Positions 1-8,775 of a stretch of 64,000 bases of DNA are shown in pieces. Origin of the DNA: Sediminibacillus massiliensis. Lineage in GTDB: Bacteria > Bacillota > Bacilli > Bacillales > Amphibacillaceae. Each line of letters starts with the position of its first letter. The first letter of the stretch is position 1. The DNA lies in assembly GCF_900156915.1 (NCBI RefSeq), contig NZ_LT732535.1, forward strand, positions 3,943,104-4,007,103, read 5' to 3'. The position numbers were made by a program, and so were the translations under genes. The notes beneath the pieces were generated by a model. The model was not told where the DNA came from, did not search any database, and was given only the letters and a program-made list of their open reading frames with translations.

Positions 1-580
1 TTTTTTAGTAAACAATAGTACCGATGGGGATATAACATACTCAGGAAACTGGAGCAACAGCTTTACCATCAATCGAGTTCCTGGTGGATCAGCTCAAGAT
101 TATTTTGGAGCTGCTGAAATTGTGGACAATTCAGGCGCAAGTAATATAAGGGATGACTTACTATTTAGCTTCCATTCGCCGGAAAGAAATTCTATACAAC
201 TACAAATCGGTGCTAATCAAAGCGATAACCTAAAGGTCGATGTCCACGATGTCAGTACGTTCTCATTAGGGATTGAGGACATTTCTGTTTTAACAAGGGA
301 AGATGCGGAAAATGCGATTACGACAATTGACGATGCCCTTCATAAAGTAACCTCAGAAAGGACACGGTTCGGTTCTATTCAAAATCGATTGGAATACACA
401 AGTGAAAACATTGCAGTTTCTAAGGAAAACTTAACATCTGCAGAATCGCGTATTAGGGATGTGGACGTGGCAAAAGAAATTATGAGGCAGGCAAAGACTT
501 CTATTCTCACTCAGACATCCCAAGCAATGCTGGCTCAGGCAAACCAAAGAACGGAAAGTGTTTTGCAATTATTAAGTTAA
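1..580 (+). CDS. hag: Flagellin, C-terminal part (5' end outside the window)
   Basis: The reading frame is open from base 2 to the stop at 578-580, so this is the 3' part of a longer gene. The last 105 residues are the conserved flagellin C-terminal (D1/D0) domain: SLGIEDISVLT, then ENAITTIDDALHKVTSER, then a long heptad helix ending in QANQRTESVLQLLS. That helix packs inside the flagellar filament. The preceding 85 or so residues are Ser/Asn/Gly-rich, with no match I recognise, and fit a surface-exposed variable D2/D3 region. A GTG at 122 could look like a start, but the upstream codons read through in frame, so it is internal. A motility gene follows, and flaG, fliD, fliS and fliT lie further downstream. 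They are separated from flagellin by an insertion of about 16 kb that B. subtilis lacks. Confidence 0.95.
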   Translation, partial: FLVNNSTDGDITYSGNWSNSFTINRVPGGSAQDYFGAAEIVDNSGASNIRDDLLFSFHSPERNSIQLQIGANQSDNLKVDVHDVSTFSLGIEDISVLTREDAENAITTIDDALHKVTSERTRFGSIQNRLEYTSENIAVSKENLTSAESRIRDVDVAKEIMRQAKTSILTQTSQAMLAQANQRTESVLQLLS

Positions 581-602
581 CCTTCATTTCCACTCTTTTC
601 AA

Positions 603-610
603 GCCGATAT
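603..610 (+). promoter_or_regulatory. Sigma-D -10 element upstream of the yjfB-like gene
   Basis: GCCGATAT at 603-610 is a perfect sigma-D (flagellar/motility sigma factor) -10 octamer. The -35 about 15 bases upstream is poor (TCAT instead of TAAA). It sits 22 bases after the flagellin stop and about 78 bases before the next start. This implies separate sigma-D transcription of the small motility gene. Confidence 0.6.
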
Positions 611-687
611 AAACGGCAACTGCATTTGTGTATTCTACCTGACTCAATTGTAGTTTTTCATTACATAGAAAAAAGGGGGAATGATGA

Positions 688-888
688 ATGGATATCGCCG
701 CATTATCTATGGCACTAAGTCAATCGAGTGTTCGCCAGGATGCAAACTTGTCTCTTATGAACAAGGTAATGGACCAGGCAGAACACAAGAGTCAAGGAAT
801 GATTGATATGATGCAACACTCAAGTGTGAAAGCCATGCAGCAAGCTGCACAACCACATTTAGGTGCTTCGATTGATATAAAAGGATAA
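688..888 (+). CDS. yjfB: YjfB family putative motility protein
   Basis: A 66-residue protein starting MDIAALSMALSQSSVRQDANLSL and ending in a Met/Gln/His-rich helix. It matches the small YjfB family, which B. subtilis transcribes with sigma-D; its molecular role is unknown. The ATG at 688 is chosen because an AGGGGG ribosome-binding site lies at 674-679, about 8 bases upstream. The sequence suggests one amphipathic helix with no signal peptide and no membrane span. It stands alone between a sigma-D-type -10 and a Rho-independent terminator, right after flagellin. That context supports a motility-linked role. The family assignment is from memory of the conserved N-terminal motif. Confidence 0.8.
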   Translation: MDIAALSMALSQSSVRQDANLSLMNKVMDQAEHKSQGMIDMMQHSSVKAMQQAAQPHLGASIDIKG

Positions 889-909
889 AAAACTAAATGT
901 CTTAACAGA

Positions 910-940
910 AACCTGCTCTATAAAAAGAGTAGGTTTTTTT
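910..940 (+). terminator. Rho-independent terminator after yjfB
   Basis: An inverted repeat AACCTGCTCT / AGAGTAGGTT with a 5-8 base loop is followed by seven T. It closes the flagellin-yjfB region. Confidence 0.85.
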
Positions 941-962
941 ACTGTACTTATCCCTATTTTAC

Positions 963-990
963 TAAATAAACTTAACATTCTGACCGATAT
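963..990 (+). promoter_or_regulatory. Candidate sigma-D-type promoter for the dynamin operon
   Basis: TAAA at 963-966, a 16-base spacer, then ACCGATAT at 983-990. The sigma-D consensus is TAAA-N14-16-GCCGATAT, so only the first base of the -10 octamer differs. It lies just after the yjfB terminator and about 30 bases before the ribosome-binding site of the first dynamin gene. If real, it would co-express the dynamin operon with flagellar genes. Nothing here rules out a different, unseen promoter. Confidence 0.45.
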
Positions 991-1022
991 AATAGGAGAA
1001 TAGTCACGAGGGAGGGCTTGTC

Positions 1023-4000
1023 ATTTGGAAAGATAATGTGCGAAATACTTTAGAACAATTAGGAATATGGGTGAAAAATACAAATTACAACCCATTCTTA
1101 TATAAACAAATCAAGGAACAAAGCGATAAATTTGATGAGCCTTTGCAGTTGATGATTGCGGGGGTGTTTGGGGCGGGAAAGTCTACTTTTCTCAATACGT
1201 TTATTGGCGAAGAAATATTAAATTCCTCGAAGCGGGCCGAAACAGCGATTATCACGAAGCTGACTTATGGAGAAGAGAAGGAACTGATCGCCCATTATAA
1301 GGATGGACGGGAAGCCAAGCTGCCGATGGAATGGCTGTCTTCTCTCACTTCCGACCGCCAAGGCGGCGGTACGGCGTTGAAGCCGTATGTCGACTTGATC
1401 GAAATCCGTCTGCCGATTGAGGTTTTGAAATATATACATATGGTCGATTCTCCTGGTGTGAATGCTAAACAGGAGCACAACGATATTTCGGAAGGTTACT
1501 TCGATAACATCGACCTTGCCTTTTGGCTTTTGTTTTATGAAAGTCCGATGAATGTGGTCGACAGGGAATTTGTCCATAAATTGAAGCAGCGCCATGTCCC
1601 CGTCTTTTCGATTATCAATCATGTCGATGGATTGATGGAGGCAGTCGATGAAGAGGAAGAAGAGGATCTGCAAATTAACCTGCAACGGATCAATCAGCGG
1701 GCCCAGGTATTGACCAATAATGCCTTCGAGGACAAGATTATTGGCATTACAGCTTCGAATGCACTTGAGGCGAAACTGAATGGCCATGAGGAAGATTTGG
1801 AGCTTAGTAATTGGGAGGCCATCGACAACCTTTTAGACGAAATAAAGGACGATCCATCCTATAAATATAAAAAGCAGTACCATCAATTGAAAGAGCTGCT
1901 GCAGGCACTCCATGTTTCGATCGCGGAGCGGGAGAAGTACTTGCCGTTTGAAGAATATGCCCGGTTTGTTGATCAATTTTGCCAGGAAGAGGCCGACACT
2001 TTTCATCTTCAATACGAAGAAAAGCGGGCTGCTGTTCATGAAGTAGAGAATTTCTTAAGAGATTGGGAAAAAGTTGGGGGAACTCCAATAAACTCTTTAA
2101 GTGATTTGGAAGAATTACTTGCCCAGTTAAGAGAATGCAGTTCCATTTACCCCCACCTTCCGGAAGAGGAAATACAGGAATTTCATCACACCGAACAGCA
2201 GATCACAGAATTGATCGGTAAGATTAATGACTGGGAGAAGAACATCGAGGCTTGGCAAGCAAAGAAAACAAACGTTAAGCAGGAGCGGCTTGCCTTAAAA
2301 GTGGAATGGAGCAATCTGATCAACCGCAAATTGACAGGGATTCGCCGGATAAAGAAATTCGAAGCAAAAGATGGAGATTTAAGGGAAAAATCCATTCAGC
2401 TGCACGAGGAATATGAACGAATCAACCAACAGAAAAAGGATTTATACAACCAGATGCTGTCTTTCGAGGAAAGCTTTTCTTCGTTCCATGAACAGATTGC
2501 CAATCTCCTAGTCGATAACTACCAGCTGTTAACAACCGAATTGACAGAGTACCTGTCAGGCTTTCAGAAAAAATATCCTTCTTTATCAGAGGAAACAGTC
2601 GAAGATATGCATCGTTTTACCGAGGATATTCAACAACTACTGATGATACTGAACCCCTCTTTTACAATCGATGATCCGGATATTGTCTCCGAAGAAGAAT
2701 ACCAGGCGGCATATGCGGAGTATGACAAGATTGTTTCCATCGGCTGGACAAAAAGGTTCACGGAAGAAAACAAACAAGCATTTCATTTGTTTGCAGAGGC
2801 TGTTGCAAGTGTAGGGGAGGATGTTTTCCCGGACACTGTTCCCGGCAATTTGGAGTTGGATGAACAAGCACTCCTTTCCTTGCATGTAGAGGAGCCGACG
2901 ATGGAAAAGCTTTTTGACACACGGACCCAGCTTTGGAGGCTGAACAGGAACAGGAAACGGGTATTTTCATCCGGAATTGTTGCGGCAGTGTTTATTTTCT
3001 TATGGCAGACAAACGTTTTGGCAGGTCTGTTTTCTTCTTTTGAAAAAGAGGATGCACAGGCTGACACGGAAGAACTCTCTACTTATTCAGATGCTCCGGA
3101 AGAGGAAGAAACAACCCCGGTGGAAGAAATAGAGGAAGTAGAATCCGGGGCCGAGCCAGTAGAAGAAGAGGAAGCGGAACCTGTTTTTGTTCCGTTTGAG
3201 GAAGTTTCAGCCTTTATGGAAAGTTACCGTGATGACTATTTTACTGCTTTGAACGGCAAAGACTTTGACTATGTCTCCCCATATTTGGAATATGGGAGCC
3301 AAGCCTATACAGCACTTCAAGATTATGTGGAAAAAGGGCTTCCGGAAGTCTATCATTTCAGCAATCAGGCAATCGAAATAACTTCCACTTCCGAAGTGCT
3401 AGAGGGCACATTCCACGTGGAAACCGACGAGACATTTACATATGAAGACGAAAAAGGCGACTTGCTTCATTATCAAAAAGAGAAGACCTATACAATCAGG
3501 ACAGATGCTGATTCGTTATCCATCATCCAAATCGATACAGACAATACGGAAAAAACATTGGAACAGCTCCGGACGGTAGAGTTGGCTTCAGAGGATCAAG
3601 TGAGACGTTTTATGCAGAACTTTATAAGCGAGAAAGAGTACGCGGTCTACAGCGGTTCTGCCAATGCTTTGCAAGAGTATTTTCATCCTTCCGGTTCTGC
3701 TTGGGAGGAGATGGAGCAGTACATAGAAGGTGCAGCGATAGCGGGCGATCAACTCGAAATCGTCCAAATGTCCGTTTATTCGATCCAGGAAGAGGATGCC
3801 AGGAACTATCTTGCAGACATAGATTTACAGGAGAAAATCTTTTCGATGGACGGGGTGACCCACATATTCGATAAGCAAATGCAATACAGGCTGGCCGTTG
3901 ATCGGTATGGCAATCTCACCATCCTAGATAAAACAAGGGAAGACGTGTTAAGTGAGGAGGAAATACTTCCGGAAGCACCGGCAGAGAATGAAAACTCGCC

Positions 4001-4115
4001 CGTTCCTACAGAAGAAGAACAGATGGAAATAGAGGATGCTCCACCTGAGGAGGAAACGCAGGAACAGCTGCCGGAAGAAGAGCAGCCAGTGTCAGATGAA
4101 GGAGGAGAAGTATGA
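1023..4115 (+). CDS. Dynamin-like GTPase with one transmembrane span and an extracellular TcaA/NTF2-like region
   Basis: About 1025-1030 residues. Numbering from the GTG at 1038: the P-loop GVFGAGKST is at 42-50, the G3 motif DSPG at 137-140 and the G4-like NHVD at 194-197, so this is a dynamin-family GTPase. Long helical and coiled-coil segments fill about 290-520. A single hydrophobic span lies at about 645-667, followed by a very acidic linker (668-715). Two segments (about 716-850 and 852-970) resemble the NTF2-like C-terminal domains of the TcaA family, and the tail is Glu/Pro-rich. The predicted topology is GTPase inside, NTF2-like domains outside. Start: the good ribosome-binding site GGAGGG (1011-1016) is 21 bases from GTG 1038 but 6 from an in-frame ATT at 1023, which I chose; GTG 1038 is the conservative alternative. 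The 3' end overlaps the next gene by ATGA, so they are translationally coupled. Confidence 0.85.
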   Translation: MWKDNVRNTLEQLGIWVKNTNYNPFLYKQIKEQSDKFDEPLQLMIAGVFGAGKSTFLNTFIGEEILNSSKRAETAIITKLTYGEEKELIAHYKDGREAKLPMEWLSSLTSDRQGGGTALKPYVDLIEIRLPIEVLKYIHMVDSPGVNAKQEHNDISEGYFDNIDLAFWLLFYESPMNVVDREFVHKLKQRHVPVFSIINHVDGLMEAVDEEEEEDLQINLQRINQRAQVLTNNAFEDKIIGITASNALEAKLNGHEEDLELSNWEAIDNLLDEIKDDPSYKYKKQYHQLKELLQALHVSIAEREKYLPFEEYARFVDQFCQEEADTFHLQYEEKRAAVHEVENFLRDWEKVGGTPINSLSDLEELLAQLRECSSIYPHLPEEEIQEFHHTEQQITELIGKINDWEKNIEAWQAKKTNVKQERLALKVEWSNLINRKLTGIRRIKKFEAKDGDLREKSIQLHEEYERINQQKKDLYNQMLSFEESFSSFHEQIANLLVDNYQLLTTELTEYLSGFQKKYPSLSEETVEDMHRFTEDIQQLLMILNPSFTIDDPDIVSEEEYQAAYAEYDKIVSIGWTKRFTEENKQAFHLFAEAVASVGEDVFPDTVPGNLELDEQALLSLHVEEPTMEKLFDTRTQLWRLNRNRKRVFSSGIVAAVFIFLWQTNVLAGLFSSFEKEDAQADTEELSTYSDAPEEEETTPVEEIEEVESGAEPVEEEEAEPVFVPFEEVSAFMESYRDDYFTALNGKDFDYVSPYLEYGSQAYTALQDYVEKGLPEVYHFSNQAIEITSTSEVLEGTFHVETDETFTYEDEKGDLLHYQKEKTYTIRTDADSLSIIQIDTDNTEKTLEQLRTVELASEDQVRRFMQNFISEKEYAVYSGSANALQEYFHPSGSAWEEMEQYIEGAAIAGDQLEIVQMSVYSIQEEDARNYLADIDLQEKIFSMDGVTHIFDKQMQYRLAVDRYGNLTILDKTREDVLSEEEILPEAPAENENSPVPTEEEQMEIEDAPPEEETQEQLPEEEQPVSDEGGEV

Positions 4116-6034
4116 GTTTTTCTTTAGAACACTATGTAGAATCATTGCAAGACTTTCAATCACAAACCAAGCGGCTGATGGCTGTATTCCGTGACATTGG
4201 AGTCCCAGCGAAAGCGGACAAAGTCGCCAGCTATCGGGAAGAACTGCAAAACGACCAATTCAACATCACAGTCGTGGGTGAATTCGGGCGTGGTAAGTCG
4301 ATGTTTATCAATGCGTTGCTCGGGAAGAAAATCCTGCCTTCGTCCCCATTGGTGACAACTACCGTGCTGAACCATATTACATATGGAGAGAAAGAAGAAG
4401 TTGTTTTGCGATTCGAGGATGAGAACACCCCGGAAAAAGTCATCAGTCTGGAAGAATTCCAGCAGATCGTGGCTCCGTTGGAAGTGATGGAGGAAGATAA
4501 GCAGGGGCAGAAAGAGTATGACGAGGCCGTTAACTATATAGAAAGCATCGCCTATGCTGAAGTGCGTTACCCGATTGACTTTTGCAAGGATGGTGTCCGG
4601 ATCATCGACACGCCTGGTTTGAACGATGGGAACGCGACACGTGACCGGCTTGCATCCGAAATTATCCCACGTTCGGATGTGGCCATTTTGTTGTTGACGG
4701 CAAAGTCTCCATTATCTGCTTCGGAAATGACCATGCTCAAAGACCGCCTCTTGAAAAATGATATTCAAAAGGTATTTCTCGTGGCCAATTTCAAAGATGC
4801 CATCCGTACGGAACAGGATGAAAGGGAAGTAATCGAATACATAAGGGAAAATCTGCAGGGGATCATCGATGAACCAAAAATCTTTCTCGTATCGGCCAAG
4901 CAGGGTCTGACTGCCAGAAGGCTTCTTAACGGCGAAAAGCTCCGGGTGAGAAAGTCGGTGCCGATAGAAGAAACGGGAGTACCGGAATTCGAGCAATCCT
5001 TGGCCGACTTCCTGCAGTATGAACGGGCACAAGTGAAAATGAAACGACCGGTCCATAAGACATTGCGCCTTATCGACGACACGATCGAACAAGAAATTAA
5101 CATTGCTAGAAGGTCATTGGAATTGGAGAAGGTCGGTCTCGAAGCTAAAATCACCCAAATACAGACGCAACTGAAGTCGTTTAAAGAAAACAGCGAAAAA
5201 TCGTTGAGTGATATAAGCGGCAAGCTGAAAATCAAAGAAAAAGAATTGATGCGGTGGTATAAGGACGAGCTAGTGAAAATCAAACAAGCAGGAATGCATG
5301 AATTTGATCGGCATACTTTCATCGACGAGACGACCATTACCGGGGAGGTAGAGGAAGCGATGGCTCCGTTGGAACGTCGATTGCATGAACAGAAAGTAGA
5401 AAAAATGCAAAACACGGCCAAAGAAGTAATCGAAAGCGGAAGTAAAAACACCAACCAGCAATGGCTACAGATCGATACTCAATTTAATCAATTAATTGAA
5501 ACGGGCGATGACACCCGAGTGACGATCAACTCCATGCCGGCACAACCTGATTATGACATTTTTGATGATATATATGCAGAATTGGATGTTGCCTGGAGCA
5601 AGAGTACGAGCCTTCTCGGTAAAGCGGTCATCGGTGTCGGCTATATGGTGAACACGGTCGCATCAGGTATTACTTCCTTTTTTAAAAGTTTGTTTGGAAT
5701 ATCGGAAAACGAAAAGCGCAGAAAGTTGAGAAGCCAGTTGTCCAACCAATTGGAATCCAATCGAAAAAATAAAGCAAGCGCGTTCAAAAAAGAGTGGCAA
5801 GCTGTCGTAAAAGGGATCGAATCCAACTACCGGAAGACGGTAGAGCAAATGGTCCGGGAAAAAGCACAACAACTCGCTTTATTGACTAAAAATGCGCAAA
5901 TGGAAAAAAGCGAAGTGGAAAACAGGCTGGCTGAAATCAGGGAGCAAGAACGCTCATTGCAACAGATCCAGCAAGAGCTCCAGCAGCTGGTCGAGAGGAT
6001 GAACATTCGGAATGAAAAGGAAGTGTTCGGATGA
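4112..6034 (+). CDS. Dynamin family GTPase, second of the tandem operon
   Basis: 640 residues. The P-loop GEFGRGKS is at 56-63, G3 DTPG at 166-169 and G4-like NFKD at 226-229. A threonine-rich switch I (about 81-85) is present as in bacterial dynamin-like proteins. Residues about 320-390 and 540-635 are strongly helical, as expected for the stalk. A hydrophobic stretch at about 501-529 (LLGKAVIGVGYMVNT onward) could be a membrane paddle or insertion segment. Bacterial dynamin-like proteins bind, tether or remodel membranes in a GTP-dependent way and often work as unequal partners encoded side by side. The gene overlaps both neighbours by 4 bases (ATGA), so the three GTPases are likely made in fixed ratio and may form a hetero-oligomer. 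That last step is inference. Confidence 0.88.
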   Translation: MSFSLEHYVESLQDFQSQTKRLMAVFRDIGVPAKADKVASYREELQNDQFNITVVGEFGRGKSMFINALLGKKILPSSPLVTTTVLNHITYGEKEEVVLRFEDENTPEKVISLEEFQQIVAPLEVMEEDKQGQKEYDEAVNYIESIAYAEVRYPIDFCKDGVRIIDTPGLNDGNATRDRLASEIIPRSDVAILLLTAKSPLSASEMTMLKDRLLKNDIQKVFLVANFKDAIRTEQDEREVIEYIRENLQGIIDEPKIFLVSAKQGLTARRLLNGEKLRVRKSVPIEETGVPEFEQSLADFLQYERAQVKMKRPVHKTLRLIDDTIEQEINIARRSLELEKVGLEAKITQIQTQLKSFKENSEKSLSDISGKLKIKEKELMRWYKDELVKIKQAGMHEFDRHTFIDETTITGEVEEAMAPLERRLHEQKVEKMQNTAKEVIESGSKNTNQQWLQIDTQFNQLIETGDDTRVTINSMPAQPDYDIFDDIYAELDVAWSKSTSLLGKAVIGVGYMVNTVASGITSFFKSLFGISENEKRRKLRSQLSNQLESNRKNKASAFKKEWQAVVKGIESNYRKTVEQMVREKAQQLALLTKNAQMEKSEVENRLAEIREQERSLQQIQQELQQLVERMNIRNEKEVFG

Positions 6035-7806
6035 GTGAAGCGACAAAGGTCTCATTGTATAAAGATATCCAGGCAGCCCTGGCAGAATGGGGGGAAATTG
6101 CACCTGCCAGTCCCCAACTGGAGAAGCTGGAAGAATTGAAACAGGATATAGAAGCGGATTATTTTACTTTGGTCACCGTAGGGGAGTTCAAAAACGGAAA
6201 GTCCACCTTTTTGAATGCCTTGTTGGAAGAAGAGCTGCTTCCGGTTAATGTCACCCCGACAACGGCTGCCATCCATATGCTTTATCAGGGGACAAACAGG
6301 CAAATGGAAGTCGTGAAAGCGGACGGAGAAAAAGAATATCTTCCATTGGTAAGCAAGTCTTTGGAGAAATTCACAGCCCAGGCAGAATTTGACCCTGATA
6401 CGGTCAAATATATTAAAGTACCCCACCCCTCGAGGATGCTGGGTAACCGGGTCGTGCTGGTCGACACTCCCGGAGTGAATGATTTGAACACGCACCGTGT
6501 CGCCGTGACCCACCAATTCATCCCCCGTGCTGACGGCATTTTGTTTTTGGTAGATATCACGGCTCCTTTTCGAAAAAGTGAAATGGAATTTCTCGAGGAT
6601 TATCTCCTGCACAACGGCATCGAAAATATTTTGTTCATTGCCAACTTTATCGACCTTCTTGACGATGAAGATGCGATAGATGAAGTGCTTGAATTTGCCA
6701 ATAGAAGACTGTCCAAAGTCACCGGTCGTAAACAACACAACATCCTGCCATTGTCGGCCTTGGAAGCGTTGGAAGGAACACTCCAAAATGATGAGGAAAC
6801 CTATGAGTTGTCAGGCATGGAGCAGATAAGACAGTCTGTCGAGGAACTGATTCTAAACGGAACAAAGCAACAGGAAAAGGTCGACAGATATCAGTATCGT
6901 TTCCAATTGTTGAAGAACGAAATGAATCGTGAAATAGAACAAGAGAAAACTTTTGCCAGCCAGACAGTGGACAAGCTCCAAGCAGAAAAACGCCAATTAC
7001 AGCAGTTAACCGAAGGCAAAGAGGATTGGAATAACCAACTGCATGATTATATTGACGAACGGACAGCTGAAATAAACTTCATGATTATCAAGTCAATGGA
7101 TCACTTTGAACAACAACTCAAAACCGAATTAGCTGAAGCGATTGACTATCATACAGGGGACAATATCAAAACGTTTGTGGAAAGAGACCTGTCGAGAAAA
7201 ATCAAAAATGAACTGACAAAATGGGTAGATCACCACAGCCAGTCAATCTATACGTTGTTTCGAATGCTGGAAGTGGAAATTTCAAAAGGGCTGACAGCCA
7301 CTTTTCAACAGAACTCCGAACTGCAAACAGTGAAAGATTCCGTAACTTTTTCAGCGGCAATCGATATGGATTCACCTGATTCTTCCAACACTGCGATTAC
7401 TTCAGGTGCCCTCTTAGGGGGAGCAAGTGCATTGGCGTTGGCCCTGGGAGCCGGGGTGTTGTTCCCAATCGTCGCTTTTGTCGGACAACCATGGTTGAGC
7501 AACAAACTGAAGGAACGAAAGTGGGAAAAGGTAAAACCAACTATTATCGAGGAAACAGACAATCATGTTTCCATGATCTTTATCGATTTCCGCCAACATA
7601 TGAATGCCTACGTGCAGGAAACGATCAGAAAGATTCAACAAGGTTCGTCCGAAGAATTCAACCGGATGGTCTCCCACTATGAAACTTCCATTGATCAGAA
7701 GATAAAGGCAAAGCAGCAATCCGAGCGCGACCAAGCGGAGCGTTTAGACAGATTGGTGCAATTTCAAGAGAAATGGATGCAAAGCAAGGAAATCCAACCA
7801 GTATAA
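6031..7806 (+). CDS. Dynamin family GTPase, third of the tandem operon
   Basis: 591 residues. The P-loop GEFKNGKST is at 51-59, G3 DTPG at 145-148 and G4-like NFID at 205-208. TPTTAA after the P-loop region is a typical dynamin switch I. A helical stalk covers about 270-450, and a glycine/alanine-rich hydrophobic hairpin at about 455-485 is the likely membrane-insertion segment. A C-terminal coiled coil rich in Gln, Lys and Glu follows. It starts in an ATGA overlap with the preceding GTPase. The next gene starts 12 bases after its stop, so this operon has four genes. The P-loop flank (GEF.xGKS) resembles that of the second GTPase more than the first, which suggests the two arose by duplication. 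Confidence 0.88.
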   Translation: MSEATKVSLYKDIQAALAEWGEIAPASPQLEKLEELKQDIEADYFTLVTVGEFKNGKSTFLNALLEEELLPVNVTPTTAAIHMLYQGTNRQMEVVKADGEKEYLPLVSKSLEKFTAQAEFDPDTVKYIKVPHPSRMLGNRVVLVDTPGVNDLNTHRVAVTHQFIPRADGILFLVDITAPFRKSEMEFLEDYLLHNGIENILFIANFIDLLDDEDAIDEVLEFANRRLSKVTGRKQHNILPLSALEALEGTLQNDEETYELSGMEQIRQSVEELILNGTKQQEKVDRYQYRFQLLKNEMNREIEQEKTFASQTVDKLQAEKRQLQQLTEGKEDWNNQLHDYIDERTAEINFMIIKSMDHFEQQLKTELAEAIDYHTGDNIKTFVERDLSRKIKNELTKWVDHHSQSIYTLFRMLEVEISKGLTATFQQNSELQTVKDSVTFSAAIDMDSPDSSNTAITSGALLGGASALALALGAGVLFPIVAFVGQPWLSNKLKERKWEKVKPTIIEETDNHVSMIFIDFRQHMNAYVQETIRKIQQGSSEEFNRMVSHYETSIDQKIKAKQQSERDQAERLDRLVQFQEKWMQSKEIQPV

Positions 7807-7818
7807 GGAGAGGATAAT

Positions 7819-8202
7819 ATGAGCGAATTTTATACCGACCAGCCGATTGATGTCGGAGATGTGTTCGACTCCGACTTAAACCAGGATCATAGTTTTCAAG
7901 ACAACTATCAGGAAGTGCCGCATTTGGATATCAACTCTTTCTCCAGACAGGATATTTTCAATGCGGACGACCCGCTGAAACATGCGCACAATTACAAGTG
8001 TCCGGAGCTGAAAATGGATGTAGGGAATATCCATTCTGTTGATCCCCATTATGTAGATGGGTACACAAGGGCGGATGGAACCTATGTGGATGGATATTAT
8101 CGCGATGGGGATGGAAATACGGATGTTAATCGTACGAAAGAAGAGGGCGGGGGTTATTATCGGAGTGATCCTGATGGGGTGAGTGGTAATAATCTTGGGT
8201 GA
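7819..8202 (+). CDS. Small acidic protein with GYxRxDGTYV repeats (copy A)
   Basis: 127 residues, function not recognised. Residues 1-70 are Asp/Asn/Gln-rich with a single Cys (YKCPELK). The C-terminal half has a tandem motif, VDPHYVDGY / TRADGTYVDGYYR / DGDGNT, and ends GGGYYRSDPDGVSGNNLG. Similar GYxRxDGTYV motifs occur at the ends of many bacterial accessory proteins, where their role is unclear. There is no signal peptide and no membrane span. The ATG at 7819 has a strong AAGGAGAGG ribosome-binding site, and the gene is 12 bases after the third dynamin, so it is the last gene of that operon. A second copy with 117 of 127 identical residues lies at 10874-11257. Strong conservation of the pair and the operon position argue for a functional partner of the dynamins. 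Confidence 0.8.
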   Translation: MSEFYTDQPIDVGDVFDSDLNQDHSFQDNYQEVPHLDINSFSRQDIFNADDPLKHAHNYKCPELKMDVGNIHSVDPHYVDGYTRADGTYVDGYYRDGDGNTDVNRTKEEGGGYYRSDPDGVSGNNLG

Positions 8203-8226
8203 GTAGAGAGAATGATAGTGAGAGAG

Positions 8227-8260
8227 GAGGCTGTGTGAATTTGTTACAGCCTCTTTTTTT
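8227..8260 (+). terminator. Terminator of the dynamin operon (copy A)
   Basis: GAGGCTGT / ACAGCCTC stem with an 11-base loop and a run of seven T. It lies 24 bases after the copy A stop. The same hairpin is repeated after copy B. Confidence 0.85.
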
Positions 8261-8775
8261 GTGGGCGAGCGAATCAGATTCAAGTTATCTTTGGGTATTA
8301 AGTGAGCCTAAAATGCTTTAAGAAATCTGTTTTTATTGGATGCATTATATATAAATGATCAATCTGTAGACTAAAATGAATACCAGATGGGTATTCATAG
8401 ACTAAGTGTGGTACCGATCAGCAACTGTTTTGGGGATTAAAGATTGAGTATTCACTTTCAATATCATATCTTGATACAAGCAAGGCAACGAAAAAGCCTG
8501 TGAAGCAAAAAATGGTTCATTTGGTTGACGATTTCCGCCATTTCAGTAATAGAGATTATTAAATAAAACTACTAAACGGCTAGAAACTAACTACCTATAC
8601 CATCAAGCGAAAAAACAATAAGTATCAAAAATACAAAATAAGAATGAAAGTGTTATTCTAGAGTTAACTAAATTTAATGGTGATAGACATAAAAAGTTAA
8701 AAACTTTCAGAAAATATTGAAGATTTTCATGATAGGTAATATAATTAATCTATTAGTATAGATTGGAGAAAAGCA
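8261..8775 (+). other. AT-rich gene-free stretch with decayed similarity to the region after copy B
   Basis: I see no supported gene here. The part around 8355-8450 (TCAATCTGTAGACTAA, GTGTGGTACCGATCAGCAACTGT, GGATTAAAGATTG) is a diverged match to 11360-11415 downstream of copy B. The duplicated unit therefore once extended past the terminator. The rest (8450-8700) is AT-rich without coding signals and ends in the promoter of the membrane-protein gene. Confidence 0.5.
8717..8745 (+). promoter_or_regulatory. Sigma-A-type promoter for the membrane protein gene
   Basis: TTGAAG (8717-8722), a 17-base spacer, then TATAAT (8740-8745). The start codon at 8776 follows about 24 bases after the predicted transcription start, behind a TTGGAG ribosome-binding site. 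The cassette thus has its own promoter, separate from the dynamin operon. Confidence 0.7.

Noticed and set aside
122..580. Flagellin fragment as a complete short gene starting at GTG 122
   Set aside because: The frame is open upstream to the window edge with flagellin-like composition, so GTG 122 is internal.
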